Positions 27,728-36,085 of a stretch of DNA of 64,000 nucleotides are shown one piece after another; position 1 is the first letter of the stretch, and each line of letters opens with the position of its first letter. Source of the DNA: Thermoguttaceae bacterium. GTDB lineage: Bacteria > Planctomycetota > Planctomycetia > Pirellulales > Thermoguttaceae. The notes beneath the pieces are model-generated. The model made no database searches and had not been told where the DNA came from. It saw only the letters and a program-made list of their open reading frames with translations. A program made the translations under genes and the position numbers. The stretch covers positions 124,001-188,000 of the forward strand of contig JAFRAC010000026.1 of the NCBI GenBank assembly GCA_017405595.1, in the 5' to 3' direction.

Positions 27728-29200
27728 ATGAAGCGCGGTTTACTGTCGCCGAAAACAAGCCGGGTCTTCCGTTTGAGCGTCCTGCTTCTCGCCGGTCTTC
27801 TCTTCGCGGCTTTTGTCTCGCCGCTGCGGTCGGCCAATAATAACAACAACAGCAACCGTAACAGCAACCGCAGCAACAATAACAGTAACCGGAGCAGCCG
27901 CAGCGGCAGTTACGGCAGTGGCGGCGGCTACGGCGATTACGACGACTTCGAGATCCGCGATTTTTACCGCTGGGGGTACCGTTCCGCGGTCGGGGGATTT
28001 TCGATCGATGCCGAAAACGTCATCCGTACCGCTCCGGCCGAGGAATCCGCCCTGCTGGCCGAACGGGTTAGAATGCTCTTGGCCGAAATCCCCGCCGGAC
28101 TCGACACCCCTTCGCCGATGCGCAAGATCTCGCTGCGGCGCCTTTCGGGCGAGATCCGTTCCTGTCTCGCCAACAACCGGCCGATTCCCGATGCCGTCCT
28201 CTTTTTAGGCGGGCTCACCGGAATCGATTACATTGCCGCCGTCCCCGAGGAACATGACATCTACATCGCCGGCCCCGCCGAAGGGTGGACCGTTTCCGAA
28301 ACGGGAGAGATCATCGGCAAAGAAACCGGCAAACCGGTCTACCGTCTCGAGGACCTTCTGACGATCCTCCGCGCCTGGAATGCCGATGTTCCGGAAGTGA
28401 TCACCTGCTCGATTGACCCGACCCAGGAGGGGATCGCCGCGGTCGCCGCTCTCGGCGCGGCGGCAACCGATCAGCAGCGGGAAGAAGCGATGGGGCTGAT
28501 GAACGTGACGTTCAGCGGGATCCCCGCCGAAAGCCGCGTCGCCTCGGTGCTGGCAGCCGCCGATTACCGGCTCAAGACCATCAGTCTCGGTTACGAGCCG
28601 GTCCCAGTCAAGAATTTCCCCAGTTATTTCGAGACGATCAAAGCGTCGAACACGTCCAGCTACGGGCAGCGGTTCTGGATCTCCCCTGAATACAAGACGC
28701 TCAGCCACAGCACCGGCTCTCTGACCTGGAAACTTTCCGATACCGGCGTGCAAACCCTGACCGAACGGGAACACCTTGCCGCCGACGGCACACGAAAAGC
28801 CGCCGGGAAAAAAGATCTCCAGGCGCTCCGCTGGGCCGCGAACATGAGTCAGCGTTACGATGAAGTTGCCGAAGTAATCCCCGTTTTCGCCGAAGCGAAA
28901 AACTGCATGAATCTCGCTCTCTGTGTCGCGGTGATCTACGCGAAACATCTTCCCGAAAAAGCCGGTCTTTCTCTCGATACGCTCACGGGCGAAGAGGTCT
29001 TTCCCGCTTCGCCGGTTCCCGCGCCCGCCAAGGTTTCCGGTTTTTCCCTCTCGCGCCGGATCGGCGGCAAAGGGACAGTTTCCGTGACCGGAGGGATCGA
29101 GATCAATCCGTGGGAAACGGTCCAGAACGGTACTTCGCTCGACGCCGGCCTGGATTCGCTCACCATCGCCTTCGGCGGCGAGAACTGGTACGCCGACTGA
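27728..29200 (+). CDS. DUF1598-domain secreted protein with Asn/Ser/Gly-rich N-terminus
   Basis: A 490-residue protein. The signal peptide (residues ~14-36) ends near PLRSA. Residues ~37-78 are a low-complexity stretch of Asn, Ser and Arg followed by Gly/Tyr (SGSYGSGGGYGDYDD). The rest matches planctomycete DUF1598 proteins: NRPIPDAVLFLGGLTGIDYI, then DIYIAGPAEGWTV, and ITCSIDPTQEGIA. The molecular role of DUF1598 is unknown. Conservation in planctomycetes and the export signal suggest an envelope role. The gene is monocistronic, with a promoter at 27598 and a perfect palindromic terminator behind it. Confidence 0.78.
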   Translation: MKRGLLSPKTSRVFRLSVLLLAGLLFAAFVSPLRSANNNNNSNRNSNRSNNNSNRSSRSGSYGSGGGYGDYDDFEIRDFYRWGYRSAVGGFSIDAENVIRTAPAEESALLAERVRMLLAEIPAGLDTPSPMRKISLRRLSGEIRSCLANNRPIPDAVLFLGGLTGIDYIAAVPEEHDIYIAGPAEGWTVSETGEIIGKETGKPVYRLEDLLTILRAWNADVPEVITCSIDPTQEGIAAVAALGAAATDQQREEAMGLMNVTFSGIPAESRVASVLAAADYRLKTISLGYEPVPVKNFPSYFETIKASNTSSYGQRFWISPEYKTLSHSTGSLTWKLSDTGVQTLTEREHLAADGTRKAAGKKDLQALRWAANMSQRYDEVAEVIPVFAEAKNCMNLALCVAVIYAKHLPEKAGLSLDTLTGEEVFPASPVPAPAKVSGFSLSRRIGGKGTVSVTGGIEINPWETVQNGTSLDAGLDSLTIAFGGENWYAD

Positions 29201-29219
29201 CCGGCCTGTTCGGGCGTCC

Positions 29220-29261
29220 GCATTAAAAAAGGCGGTCTTTAAAGACCGCCTTTTTTAATGC
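29220..29261. terminator. Bidirectional terminator, 42-nt perfect palindrome
   Basis: A perfect palindrome whose core is GGCGGTCTTT/AAAGACCGCC, flanked by an A6 tract on the left and a T6 tract on the right. It works in both directions and lies between the convergent DUF1598 and kdsC genes. Confidence 0.9.
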
Positions 29262-29287
29262 AGATAAACACGGAAGCCGGGCAAATG

Positions 29288-29812
29288 TTACAGATTCCCC
29301 CCGCGGTAGAACTGGAGAGCCGAATCCCACTGATGGCGCGCTTTCAGAATCGTCTCGATCAGCTGCCGCAGCGCGCCGCAGCCTCCCCCGAAATCGGAAA
29401 CCCAGACCGCCGAGGCGCGGATCTCCTCGGCGGCATCGGCGACGGCGGCGGGGAACCCGACGATCCTCATCGCGGGAAGATCGGGGTAGTCGTCTCCGAT
29501 GAAGGCGGTCTCTTCCAGCGGCACTTCCAGTGCGGCGCAAACCTGCCTGACCGTCGCGGCCTTATCTTTGATTCCCTGCCAAAGGACATGCGCTCCCAGT
29601 TCGTCGGCGCGCATCTTCACGACCGGTGAACTCCGCCCGGTCACGATTCCGAAAAGCCCGCCGTTCCTGATCCAGAGACGGATCCCGAACCCGTCGCGCG
29701 CCGAAAACTCTTTTGTTTCGGCACCGCTCTCGCTGTAAATGATCTTCCCATCGGTCATCACCCCATCGACATCCGAAAGGATCAGCCGAATCCGGCCCGC
29801 TTTTTCTTTCAT
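29288..29812 (-). CDS. kdsC: KDO-8-phosphate phosphatase, HAD family (KdsC/YrbI-like)
   Basis: 174 residues from ATG 29812, with a GGGGGA ribosome-binding site just upstream; a longer frame would add 24 residues not typical of the family. The HAD nucleophile motif is SDVDGVMTDGKI, followed by the C0-type features ARDGFGI and GIVTGRSSPVV, and the acidic motif FIGDDYPDLPAM. These are diagnostic of KdsC/YrbI enzymes, which remove phosphate from KDO-8-P (or related nonulosonate phosphates) in lipopolysaccharide or capsule synthesis. It lies downstream of the secretin gene on the same strand but behind a strong terminator, so it probably has its own promoter. Confidence 0.8.
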   Translation of the reverse strand: MKEKAGRIRLILSDVDGVMTDGKIIYSESGAETKEFSARDGFGIRLWIRNGGLFGIVTGRSSPVVKMRADELGAHVLWQGIKDKAATVRQVCAALEVPLEETAFIGDDYPDLPAMRIVGFPAAVADAAEEIRASAVWVSDFGGGCGALRQLIETILKARHQWDSALQFYRGGNL

Positions 29813-29850
29813 CTCATTCCCCCTTTCGTTCCCGTTTTGAAAACGGACGA

Positions 29851-29875
29851 AAAAAACAGGGGCCGAAGCCCCTGT
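29851..29875 (-). terminator. Intrinsic terminator of the secretin gene with UUCG loop
   Basis: On the minus strand an 8-bp stem ACAGGGGC/GCCCCTGT closes a TTCG tetraloop and is followed by six T. It starts 27 nt after the secretin stop. Confidence 0.85.
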
Positions 29876-29901
29876 TCCTTTCACCTTATCGGCACCCGGG
29901 A

Positions 29902-32900
29902 CTATTTCAGTTTAAAGGCGTCGCTGCTCTCGCCGCTGTTGAAGTCGTCCGGAGTCAGGCCGGTCAGATACCGTTCCTCCTCTTCCTGGATGACGATACG
30001 CGGAGTCACCATCATCATCAGGCTTGTCGTCTCGCGGCCGATGCTCGTGTTCGAGAAGAGCCGTTTGATGTAGGGGATCTTGCTCAGGATCGGAACACCC
30101 GCTTCGCTGCGGCCTTCGGAAAGGCGCTTGATCCCGCCCATGAGAACCGTACCGCCGTCCGGAACCTGAACCGTGGTGCTGACCGAGAAGCTCGAGACGA
30201 CCGGCTGCTGAATCGTGGTGCCCGTGCTGATGATCTCGGAAGTGGCGCTGCTGTCCCGCTCGTCTGTCACACTCGCGACATCTTCGCTCCCCTTTGCCGA
30301 AGAGGTGCTGCTCGAAACGGTCGATTCGCTTCCGTCGAACTTGAACGTGCGGTCACGGTCAACAATGGTGCTGAAGAACGGAACCAGCGTCATCCGCACA
30401 TGGCGGCGGTCGCTCAGAACCGAGGCCTGAACCGTCATGAACTGGCCTTCGTTGATCACCGTCGTGACCGGCTGGCGGGCCACCGCGAAATCGCCGACAA
30501 CGGGGATGACGGTGTAGACATACGGAACCTGGGTCTGGTCTGTCACCTGCGCGGTCTGGCCGTTGAACATCATGACCTTCGGCGCCTGCATCACGTTGGT
30601 GCGGCGGTCGGCCTCGGAGGCGCTCATGAAGAAGTAGGTGTCGATGTCGCTCAGGATCGCGAAGCCGAGCTGCGCGCCGACCGAAGGATCGTAGTTTCCG
30701 AACTGAGGAACCGCCATCCCGTAACTGTTCTGCGAGAAGTCGATGTTCAGCGATTCGGTGAACGGTTTCCCGGTTCCGGTCGCGGCGGTCGTGATTCCGT
30801 AGATCCCCTTCCCGTCCGGGACAAGGCCGTCGCCGTCGTCGGTCGAAGGAGCGTTCGTCTTGAACGTGGCGCCGAAGTTCACGCCGATCTGTTCGTAGTA
30901 TTCGTCGCTGATCGCGATGTAGCGGACCTCGATCGCAATCTGCATATCCATCATCGAACGGAGCTTTTCAAGGAGGTCCTTGATATCCTTGTGGTTTTCC
31001 TCGTTCTGGCGGACAATCAGACTGCTGTTGAGCGAGAAATACTGCGGTTCGCCGACCGTTTCCCAGGAATCGGGATCGACCACCGTGGTGATCAGGCTGA
31101 TCAGCTCGTCCGGGTCGTTTCCGCCGCCGGCGCCGCCGGTGAACGGCACATTCGCGCCGGAAGCCTGAATCTGCGCCAGAATGTTCGGCGAAACCATCGT
31201 GGAACCGGCGAACGCGTTCGGCTGCGGCATTCCGGGAATGGTGTCAACTACCGATTTCGTCCCCGACATCCGGCGTGCGTTGTTGTAGGCGCGGTCGAAT
31301 GACGACTGCATATCCATCGGGTTGTTCACCTGGTTGAAGTTCGGAATATTCATCGTCAGGTCGCCGACATAGTAGACGCGGGTATAGAACTCGCCGCCGC
31401 GCTGCGATTTGTCGGTGATTTTCAGCACCTCGTCGCCGACGACATAGGTCAGGTCATACGGGGCAAGAACGTGTTTCAGGTAATTTTTCAGGGTGATGTT
31501 CGGCAGTTTCGTCTCGACCGGAGTATCCGAAGTGATGTCGGCCTGAGCCAGCGCCGCCTCGTCGATGATGATATTGATGCTCATCGTGTCGCGGATATAG
31601 TCGAGAACGGTGGCCAGCGGCATCGGCTGATCGAACGGAAGGGTGATTCGCGTATCGAGTTTCGAGAGGATTTCGAGATCGGCCTCAGACCGGTCGCTTC
31701 CCGTCTCGAAACCGCTGCGGTTCTTCGCGATATCCCAGCGTTTGCCGAGCGCAAGCGGATTTTCATCGGTCACGCGGATAACCGAAGCGTCTTCGACATC
31801 GTTAAAGGCGTTCAGAATCCCGTCGGCACGGTTCCGCTTGAGCGCGTCGTTAAAGGCGACCTGCTTCTTGATCCGCGCGGTTTCGACCAGCTGGATCGAG
31901 ACAGGGTCGTTATCCGAGTAGTCCTTGCACTTCTTCGCCAGAATCATCGCTTCATCGTACTTCCCCTCTTCGAGCAGGCGGTTGAATGTCTCGACATCCT
32001 CGGCAAGACGGTTCTGAATCTGAATCCGCTCTTCCCGCTCCTGACGAAGCTCTTCCTCGACCTCGCGGTTATGGTTGTCCCGCGCGATCTGCGAACCGTG
32101 CACATCGGCAAATTTCTTCGTGTCGGCAGCGGCCATCTCGACGGAGTAGAGGAAATTGTTCCTGACCGCGTCGTTGATGTTCGCCGAAGTAATCTCGCTT
32201 TTCAGCTGATCGAGCATCGCCAGAGCTTCGTTCGGATCGGTATTCCGGATCTGATACGTCTTCACGACATAGGCCTGAATTTCACTCTGGATATTCTGCG
32301 GCGCCTGATTGAAATTGACCCCGGTCTGGGAAACCGCGGGCGCCTCGCCGCCGAGCGGGCTGGTCAGCTCGGCAATCGCGCCGGTGATTTCACGCACCGT
32401 GGCGCTGTCCAGCTCGTTTTCGTACCGGAGCGCATCACGGTAATTCGCCAGGGCCGCTTCGCGGTTCCCCGCGCTCAGAGCATTGGCGGCTTCCTGCGCG
32501 TAAAGGTAACCGTGGCTTTCGGAAGGCTGATTGGGGGTCAGTTCAAACCCCTCGACCTGCCGAATCCCCGAGGTCGCGGTCGCGCTCCCCTCGAACGAGG
32601 AGGCGGGAATCAGATCGGTCTCGTTTTGAGAGGCGGCAATGTCGGCGAGAAGGCGGTTCGGCGAATCGCCCGAAAAGGCGTTTTCCGGAACTTCCATCGC
32701 GATCAGGGTACGGGCGATCTCTTCGGCTTCGCCGACGTTCCCCTGCGCGAAGAGCGCGCGGGCCTCCCGGGTCGCTTGTTCGACTTTATCGATCCTCTTC
32801 TGCGCGGCCGCCGAAATTCCGGTCAGTGCCGGTTGGGGCAGAGCACTGGCTTTGCGGATCGAATCGGCCGTGACACGGTCTTTCTCGATCCGTTCTAAAA

Positions 32901-33405
32901 CCGAATCGGGATCCATCCGGTTCTGAATCGACTCGGTATCGCAGGAGACATTCAGCCCGACCGCGGCCGAAACGAGCGATTCCGCCTCGTTAAACGCCTT
33001 GCACCGGCGCAGGGCTTCGGCCTGGTTCAGATAGCTGCGCGCCATATCCTGGCGGACCGACTCGGTCATTCCTTCCGATTTGGCCCGGGAATCGGCGTTC
33101 TTAAACTCCTCGATCAGCGGCCGCACATAATCGGGCCGGTCGCATCCGCGCCCATAGGCGCAGCCGAGCCCTTCGGCCTGTTCGACAAGCCGCTCGGCGG
33201 TCGGCACGTCCTTTCCCATCAGAGCCAAGCGCGCTTTCAAAAGGAGTGCCTGACTCTGCGCGAGCGCATCGGGCGCCTGGGCTTCGACCGCAACCGGTTC
33301 CTGCGCCGAAAGAATGGAAATCCTTTCCGTCTGCGGCACGAGCGCGGCGATAAGCCCCAGCGCGATGGCCGCTAATGCTGATTCGGTTTTTCTAGTCGGT
33401 TTCAA
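29902..33405 (-). CDS. Large secretin (type II/IV pilus-like outer-membrane channel)
   Basis: A 1167-residue protein starting at TTG 33405, supported by AAAAGGAG 7 nt upstream. The signal peptide is residues ~8-34. Residues ~40-560 are a long helical, TPR-like and coiled region, much larger than in usual secretins. Residues ~583-660 look like an N0/STN domain (RITLPFDQPMPLATVLDYIRD). The secretin core spans about 700-1140, with NVMQAPKVMMFNGQTAQVTD near 933, QVPDGGTVLMGGIKR, and the end motif TTSLMMMVTPRIV. It would form the outer-membrane gate for exported proteins or pseudopilus substrates. No ATPase or other type II secretion gene is in the window, so partners are encoded elsewhere. Confidence 0.85.
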   Translation of the reverse strand: MKPTRKTESALAAIALGLIAALVPQTERISILSAQEPVAVEAQAPDALAQSQALLLKARLALMGKDVPTAERLVEQAEGLGCAYGRGCDRPDYVRPLIEEFKNADSRAKSEGMTESVRQDMARSYLNQAEALRRCKAFNEAESLVSAAVGLNVSCDTESIQNRMDPDSVLERIEKDRVTADSIRKASALPQPALTGISAAAQKRIDKVEQATREARALFAQGNVGEAEEIARTLIAMEVPENAFSGDSPNRLLADIAASQNETDLIPASSFEGSATATSGIRQVEGFELTPNQPSESHGYLYAQEAANALSAGNREAALANYRDALRYENELDSATVREITGAIAELTSPLGGEAPAVSQTGVNFNQAPQNIQSEIQAYVVKTYQIRNTDPNEALAMLDQLKSEITSANINDAVRNNFLYSVEMAAADTKKFADVHGSQIARDNHNREVEEELRQEREERIQIQNRLAEDVETFNRLLEEGKYDEAMILAKKCKDYSDNDPVSIQLVETARIKKQVAFNDALKRNRADGILNAFNDVEDASVIRVTDENPLALGKRWDIAKNRSGFETGSDRSEADLEILSKLDTRITLPFDQPMPLATVLDYIRDTMSINIIIDEAALAQADITSDTPVETKLPNITLKNYLKHVLAPYDLTYVVGDEVLKITDKSQRGGEFYTRVYYVGDLTMNIPNFNQVNNPMDMQSSFDRAYNNARRMSGTKSVVDTIPGMPQPNAFAGSTMVSPNILAQIQASGANVPFTGGAGGGNDPDELISLITTVVDPDSWETVGEPQYFSLNSSLIVRQNEENHKDIKDLLEKLRSMMDMQIAIEVRYIAISDEYYEQIGVNFGATFKTNAPSTDDGDGLVPDGKGIYGITTAATGTGKPFTESLNIDFSQNSYGMAVPQFGNYDPSVGAQLGFAILSDIDTYFFMSASEADRRTNVMQAPKVMMFNGQTAQVTDQTQVPYVYTVIPVVGDFAVARQPVTTVINEGQFMTVQASVLSDRRHVRMTLVPFFSTIVDRDRTFKFDGSESTVSSSTSSAKGSEDVASVTDERDSSATSEIISTGTTIQQPVVSSFSVSTTVQVPDGGTVLMGGIKRLSEGRSEAGVPILSKIPYIKRLFSNTSIGRETTSLMMMVTPRIVIQEEEERYLTGLTPDDFNSGESSDAFKLK

Positions 33406-33511
33406 AACGACACTCCTTTTTCTTCAAACATTCCGTCCTGATCTTAAAAACCCGTCCCCGCTCAGGGAATTGGGAACGAGCCGGCGGACTCGGCTCTCTC
33501 GGGCTCCCCGG

Positions 33512-33687
33512 TAAAATCGTTCTATTCCGCATAACCGGAACAAAACGAAAAACCGGCGCAAAGCTTTCAACAGCTTTATCCGTCATATCTTAAAATCGTT
33601 TCTTCCTCATAAGAACATTAGGGAAAATCGGCGGCAGCCGATAAAATCCGCATTTTTCTTAAAATCGTTCTTTTCGGAAGAACCGGA
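33512..33687. repeat. Three spaced copies of a TAAAATCGTT-centred motif
   Basis: Copies start at 33512, 33591 and 33660. Each begins TAAAATCGTT and continues pyrimidine-rich (TCTATTCC, TCTTCCTC, CTTTTCGG), then an A-rich CATAA/GAA part. The spacing is 79 and 69 nt. They could be operator sites for the secretin gene. Confidence 0.4.
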
Positions 33688-33816
33688 AAAACCGATAAAC
33701 CCGGTCTATTCTTCCCAGTCCCCCATCGGAGAAGAAGAACCGGGACGGCAAACCGCAGCAGAGCGACAATAACAATTAATGGGAGAAGGAGGCAATAGCC
33801 AAAACCTCAAAAACCC

Positions 33817-33845
33817 TTGAAAAATATCCCCCGAAACGATAAAAT
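33817..33845 (+). promoter_or_regulatory. recR-rpoN promoter
   Basis: TTGAAA (33817-33822), a 17-nt spacer and TAAAAT (33840-33845), 90 nt upstream of recR. Confidence 0.55.
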
Positions 33846-33935
33846 TCCACCGTTCTTCCGGGCGGGGCGGGGCACCTTGACCAATCCCGTTCCAGGGATC
33901 CCCCCAAGACGCCGCAATGAAAAAAGGTTCATGCG

Positions 33936-34535
33936 ATGAGTGAAATTACCGAATCGGTCGTGAGGATGATGAAAGAGCTCGAGAAGCTCCCGGGGATCGG
34001 CAAAAAATCCTCGGAACGGATCACCTATCATATTCTCAAGATGTCCAGGGAAGATGCTCTTGAACTTTGCGATTCCATCCGGACGGTCAAAGAGCGGGTT
34101 CGTTACTGCCGGGAATGCTACAACCTCTCGGAAGAGCCCCTCTGCGACATCTGCCGCGATCCCGGCCGCGATCATTCGGTCGTCTGCGTGGTCGAACAGC
34201 CGCGCGATCTGATTTCGATTGAACAGACCGGCTGCTACCGCGGACTCTATCACGTTCTCCTGGGAAGAGTCTCTCCGCTGGACGGCGTAACCGCCGACCA
34301 GCTGACGATCGACGCCCTGGTAGGGAGACTGCGGAAAGGGGGCGTCAAAGAGCTGATCATGGCGACCAATCCCACGGTTGAAGGGGACGGAACCGCTCTT
34401 TACATCGGAAACCGGATTCAGGGACTCCCGATCAAAATCACCCGCCTTGCCCGCGGTATCACCACCGGCAGCACTCTCGAGTTTGCCAATAAAGAGATGC
34501 TCTCCGACGCCATTAAGGGGCGTCAGGACTTTTAA
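33936..34535 (+). CDS. recR: Recombination mediator protein RecR
   Basis: A 199-residue protein of the normal family length. It has the helix-hairpin-helix LEKLPGIGKKSSERITYHIL, the zinc finger C58-x2-C61...C70-x2-C73, a Toprim domain (VCVVEQPRDLISIEQ) and the C-terminal RLARGITTGSTLEFAN motif. RecR works with RecF/RecO to load RecA onto gapped DNA. No dnaX or YbaB gene is upstream, unlike the arrangement in many bacteria; instead rpoN follows after 20 nt. An AAAGG ribosome-binding site precedes ATG 33936. Confidence 0.95.
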   Translation: MSEITESVVRMMKELEKLPGIGKKSSERITYHILKMSREDALELCDSIRTVKERVRYCRECYNLSEEPLCDICRDPGRDHSVVCVVEQPRDLISIEQTGCYRGLYHVLLGRVSPLDGVTADQLTIDALVGRLRKGGVKELIMATNPTVEGDGTALYIGNRIQGLPIKITRLARGITTGSTLEFANKEMLSDAIKGRQDF

Positions 34536-34555
34536 AAGACATTCCGCCGATAAGT

Positions 34556-36085
34556 ATGCGCGTTTCTCTCGGACAAACCCAAAGGCAGGAACAGAAGCAA
34601 ATCCTGACCCAGCGGCTGATTCAGTCGGCGGAACTCCTTCAGCTGCCGCTGCAGCAGCTGGAAGAGCGGATCGAGACGGAACTCGAAACCAATCCGGTAC
34701 TGGAGATCCTCGAATCCCCGTCCGGCTTCGATGACGAAGATAATGCGGGAAACGCCGGCGGTTCTGATCTCTCCCCGTCCGAAAACGTGTCCGGCCCGGA
34801 CCCGTCGGGCGGGGATTCTCCTGCCGGGTCCGAAGATACCGAGTCTGAAACGTCGTTCGATGACGCCGAAGAATTTGAACGGGCCGCCGACTTTTCCGAG
34901 ACGTACGCCGACACCATCGATGAAGCGCCGATTCGCTCCCAGAACTGGCTCGAAGAAGCCGCCCGGCGTCATCAGGACCTGATCAGCAATGTGGTCTCCC
35001 GGGACGAGACGCTCGAAGAGCATCTGCTCGATCAGCTCGCCTGGTTCGATCTCAGCGATACCCAAAGAGAGGCCTGCGAGACTATTATCGGCAATATCAG
35101 CCCCAACGGCATTTTGGAAATACCGATCGAAGAGCTCTGGGGCGAGGATCCCGGCCAGGCCCAGCGGGAAACCTGGCAAGCCGCCCTCAAAACGGTTCAG
35201 TCGATGGATCCGCCGGGGGTCGGCGCCCGTTCCGTTCAGGAAGCGCTTCTTCTGCAGGTTTCCGAAGAAATCCCGAACTGTCCGCTTGTCCGCAATCTAC
35301 TTGAAAAACATTTCGACGACATCCTCCACAACCGGATTCCGCTGATCGTTAAGGAAACCGGTTATACGAAAGAACAGATCGAAGAGGGGATCGCGGAAAT
35401 CCGCAAACTGAACCCGTATCCCGGCAGCGGGTTCGGCGAAGAAGTCTCCCCCGCCATTCTCCCCGACCTTTACGTCTTCCAGAGGGAAGACGGCAGTTGG
35501 GATGTCGATGTCAACGAGGGAAACCAGATCCGGCTCGGAATCAATTCCGAATACAAGGCAATGCTCAAGGAGAAGGAGACCGACCGCGAGGCCAAAGATT
35601 ATCTACGGAAGAATATCGGCCAGGCCCAATGGTTTATCGAGGCGCTCCGGCAGCGCAAGATGACGCTGCTTCGGGTCGGACAGGCGATTGTCCGCCATCA
35701 GACCGACTTTTTCGAGATCGGGCCGGAAAAGCTCCGCCCTCTCAAAATGCAGCAGGTGGCCGATGAACTCCAAATCCATATCGCAACGGTCTCGCGCGCC
35801 TGCGACGAAAAGTGGATGCAGGGACCCCGGGGGATCTATCCTCTCAGATCGTTCTTTTCGGGCGCGGTCAAAACCGAATCGAGCTCCGACGAACTGACCT
35901 CCCGCTCGGTCAAAATCAAAATCAAGGCGCTGATCGAAAAAGAAGACAAAAGAGCGCCTCTTTCCGACGAAGAGATTGTCTCACGGCTCAAAGCCGAGGG
36001 GATCGAGATTTCGCGCCGTACGGTGGCGAAATACCGCGACGCGCTCGCCATACCGAGCAGCCGGCAGCGAAAAGAATGGAGTTAG
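34556..36085 (+). CDS. rpoN: RNA polymerase sigma-54 factor
   Basis: A 509-residue protein. The N-terminal activator-interacting region (LGQTQRQEQKQILTQRLIQSAELLQLPL) is followed by an acidic linker (residues ~60-125), a core-binding domain and a helix-turn-helix. The RpoN box lies at residues 486-495 (SRRTVAKYRD), which reads the -24 element. It directs transcription from -24/-12 promoters and needs AAA+ activators, none of which is in the window. It is 20 nt behind recR, with only a weak ribosome-binding site, so translation may depend on recR. Its TAG stop overlaps the stop of the converging PKD gene. Confidence 0.95.
   Translation: MRVSLGQTQRQEQKQILTQRLIQSAELLQLPLQQLEERIETELETNPVLEILESPSGFDDEDNAGNAGGSDLSPSENVSGPDPSGGDSPAGSEDTESETSFDDAEEFERAADFSETYADTIDEAPIRSQNWLEEAARRHQDLISNVVSRDETLEEHLLDQLAWFDLSDTQREACETIIGNISPNGILEIPIEELWGEDPGQAQRETWQAALKTVQSMDPPGVGARSVQEALLLQVSEEIPNCPLVRNLLEKHFDDILHNRIPLIVKETGYTKEQIEEGIAEIRKLNPYPGSGFGEEVSPAILPDLYVFQREDGSWDVDVNEGNQIRLGINSEYKAMLKEKETDREAKDYLRKNIGQAQWFIEALRQRKMTLLRVGQAIVRHQTDFFEIGPEKLRPLKMQQVADELQIHIATVSRACDEKWMQGPRGIYPLRSFFSGAVKTESSSDELTSRSVKIKIKALIEKEDKRAPLSDEEIVSRLKAEGIEISRRTVAKYRDALAIPSSRQRKEWS

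Larger units (their letters stand above)
33406..33935. other. Divergent intergenic region between secretin and recR
   Basis: 530 nt, AT-richer than its surroundings. It holds three copies of a TAAAATCGTT motif and the recR promoter, listed separately. No ORF, tRNA or known RNA was recognised in 33690-33810. Confidence 0.55.

Noticed and set aside
33690..33815. Small RNA or tRNA gene upstream of recR
   Set aside because: No cloverleaf, T-loop motif or convincing promoter-terminator pair was found.
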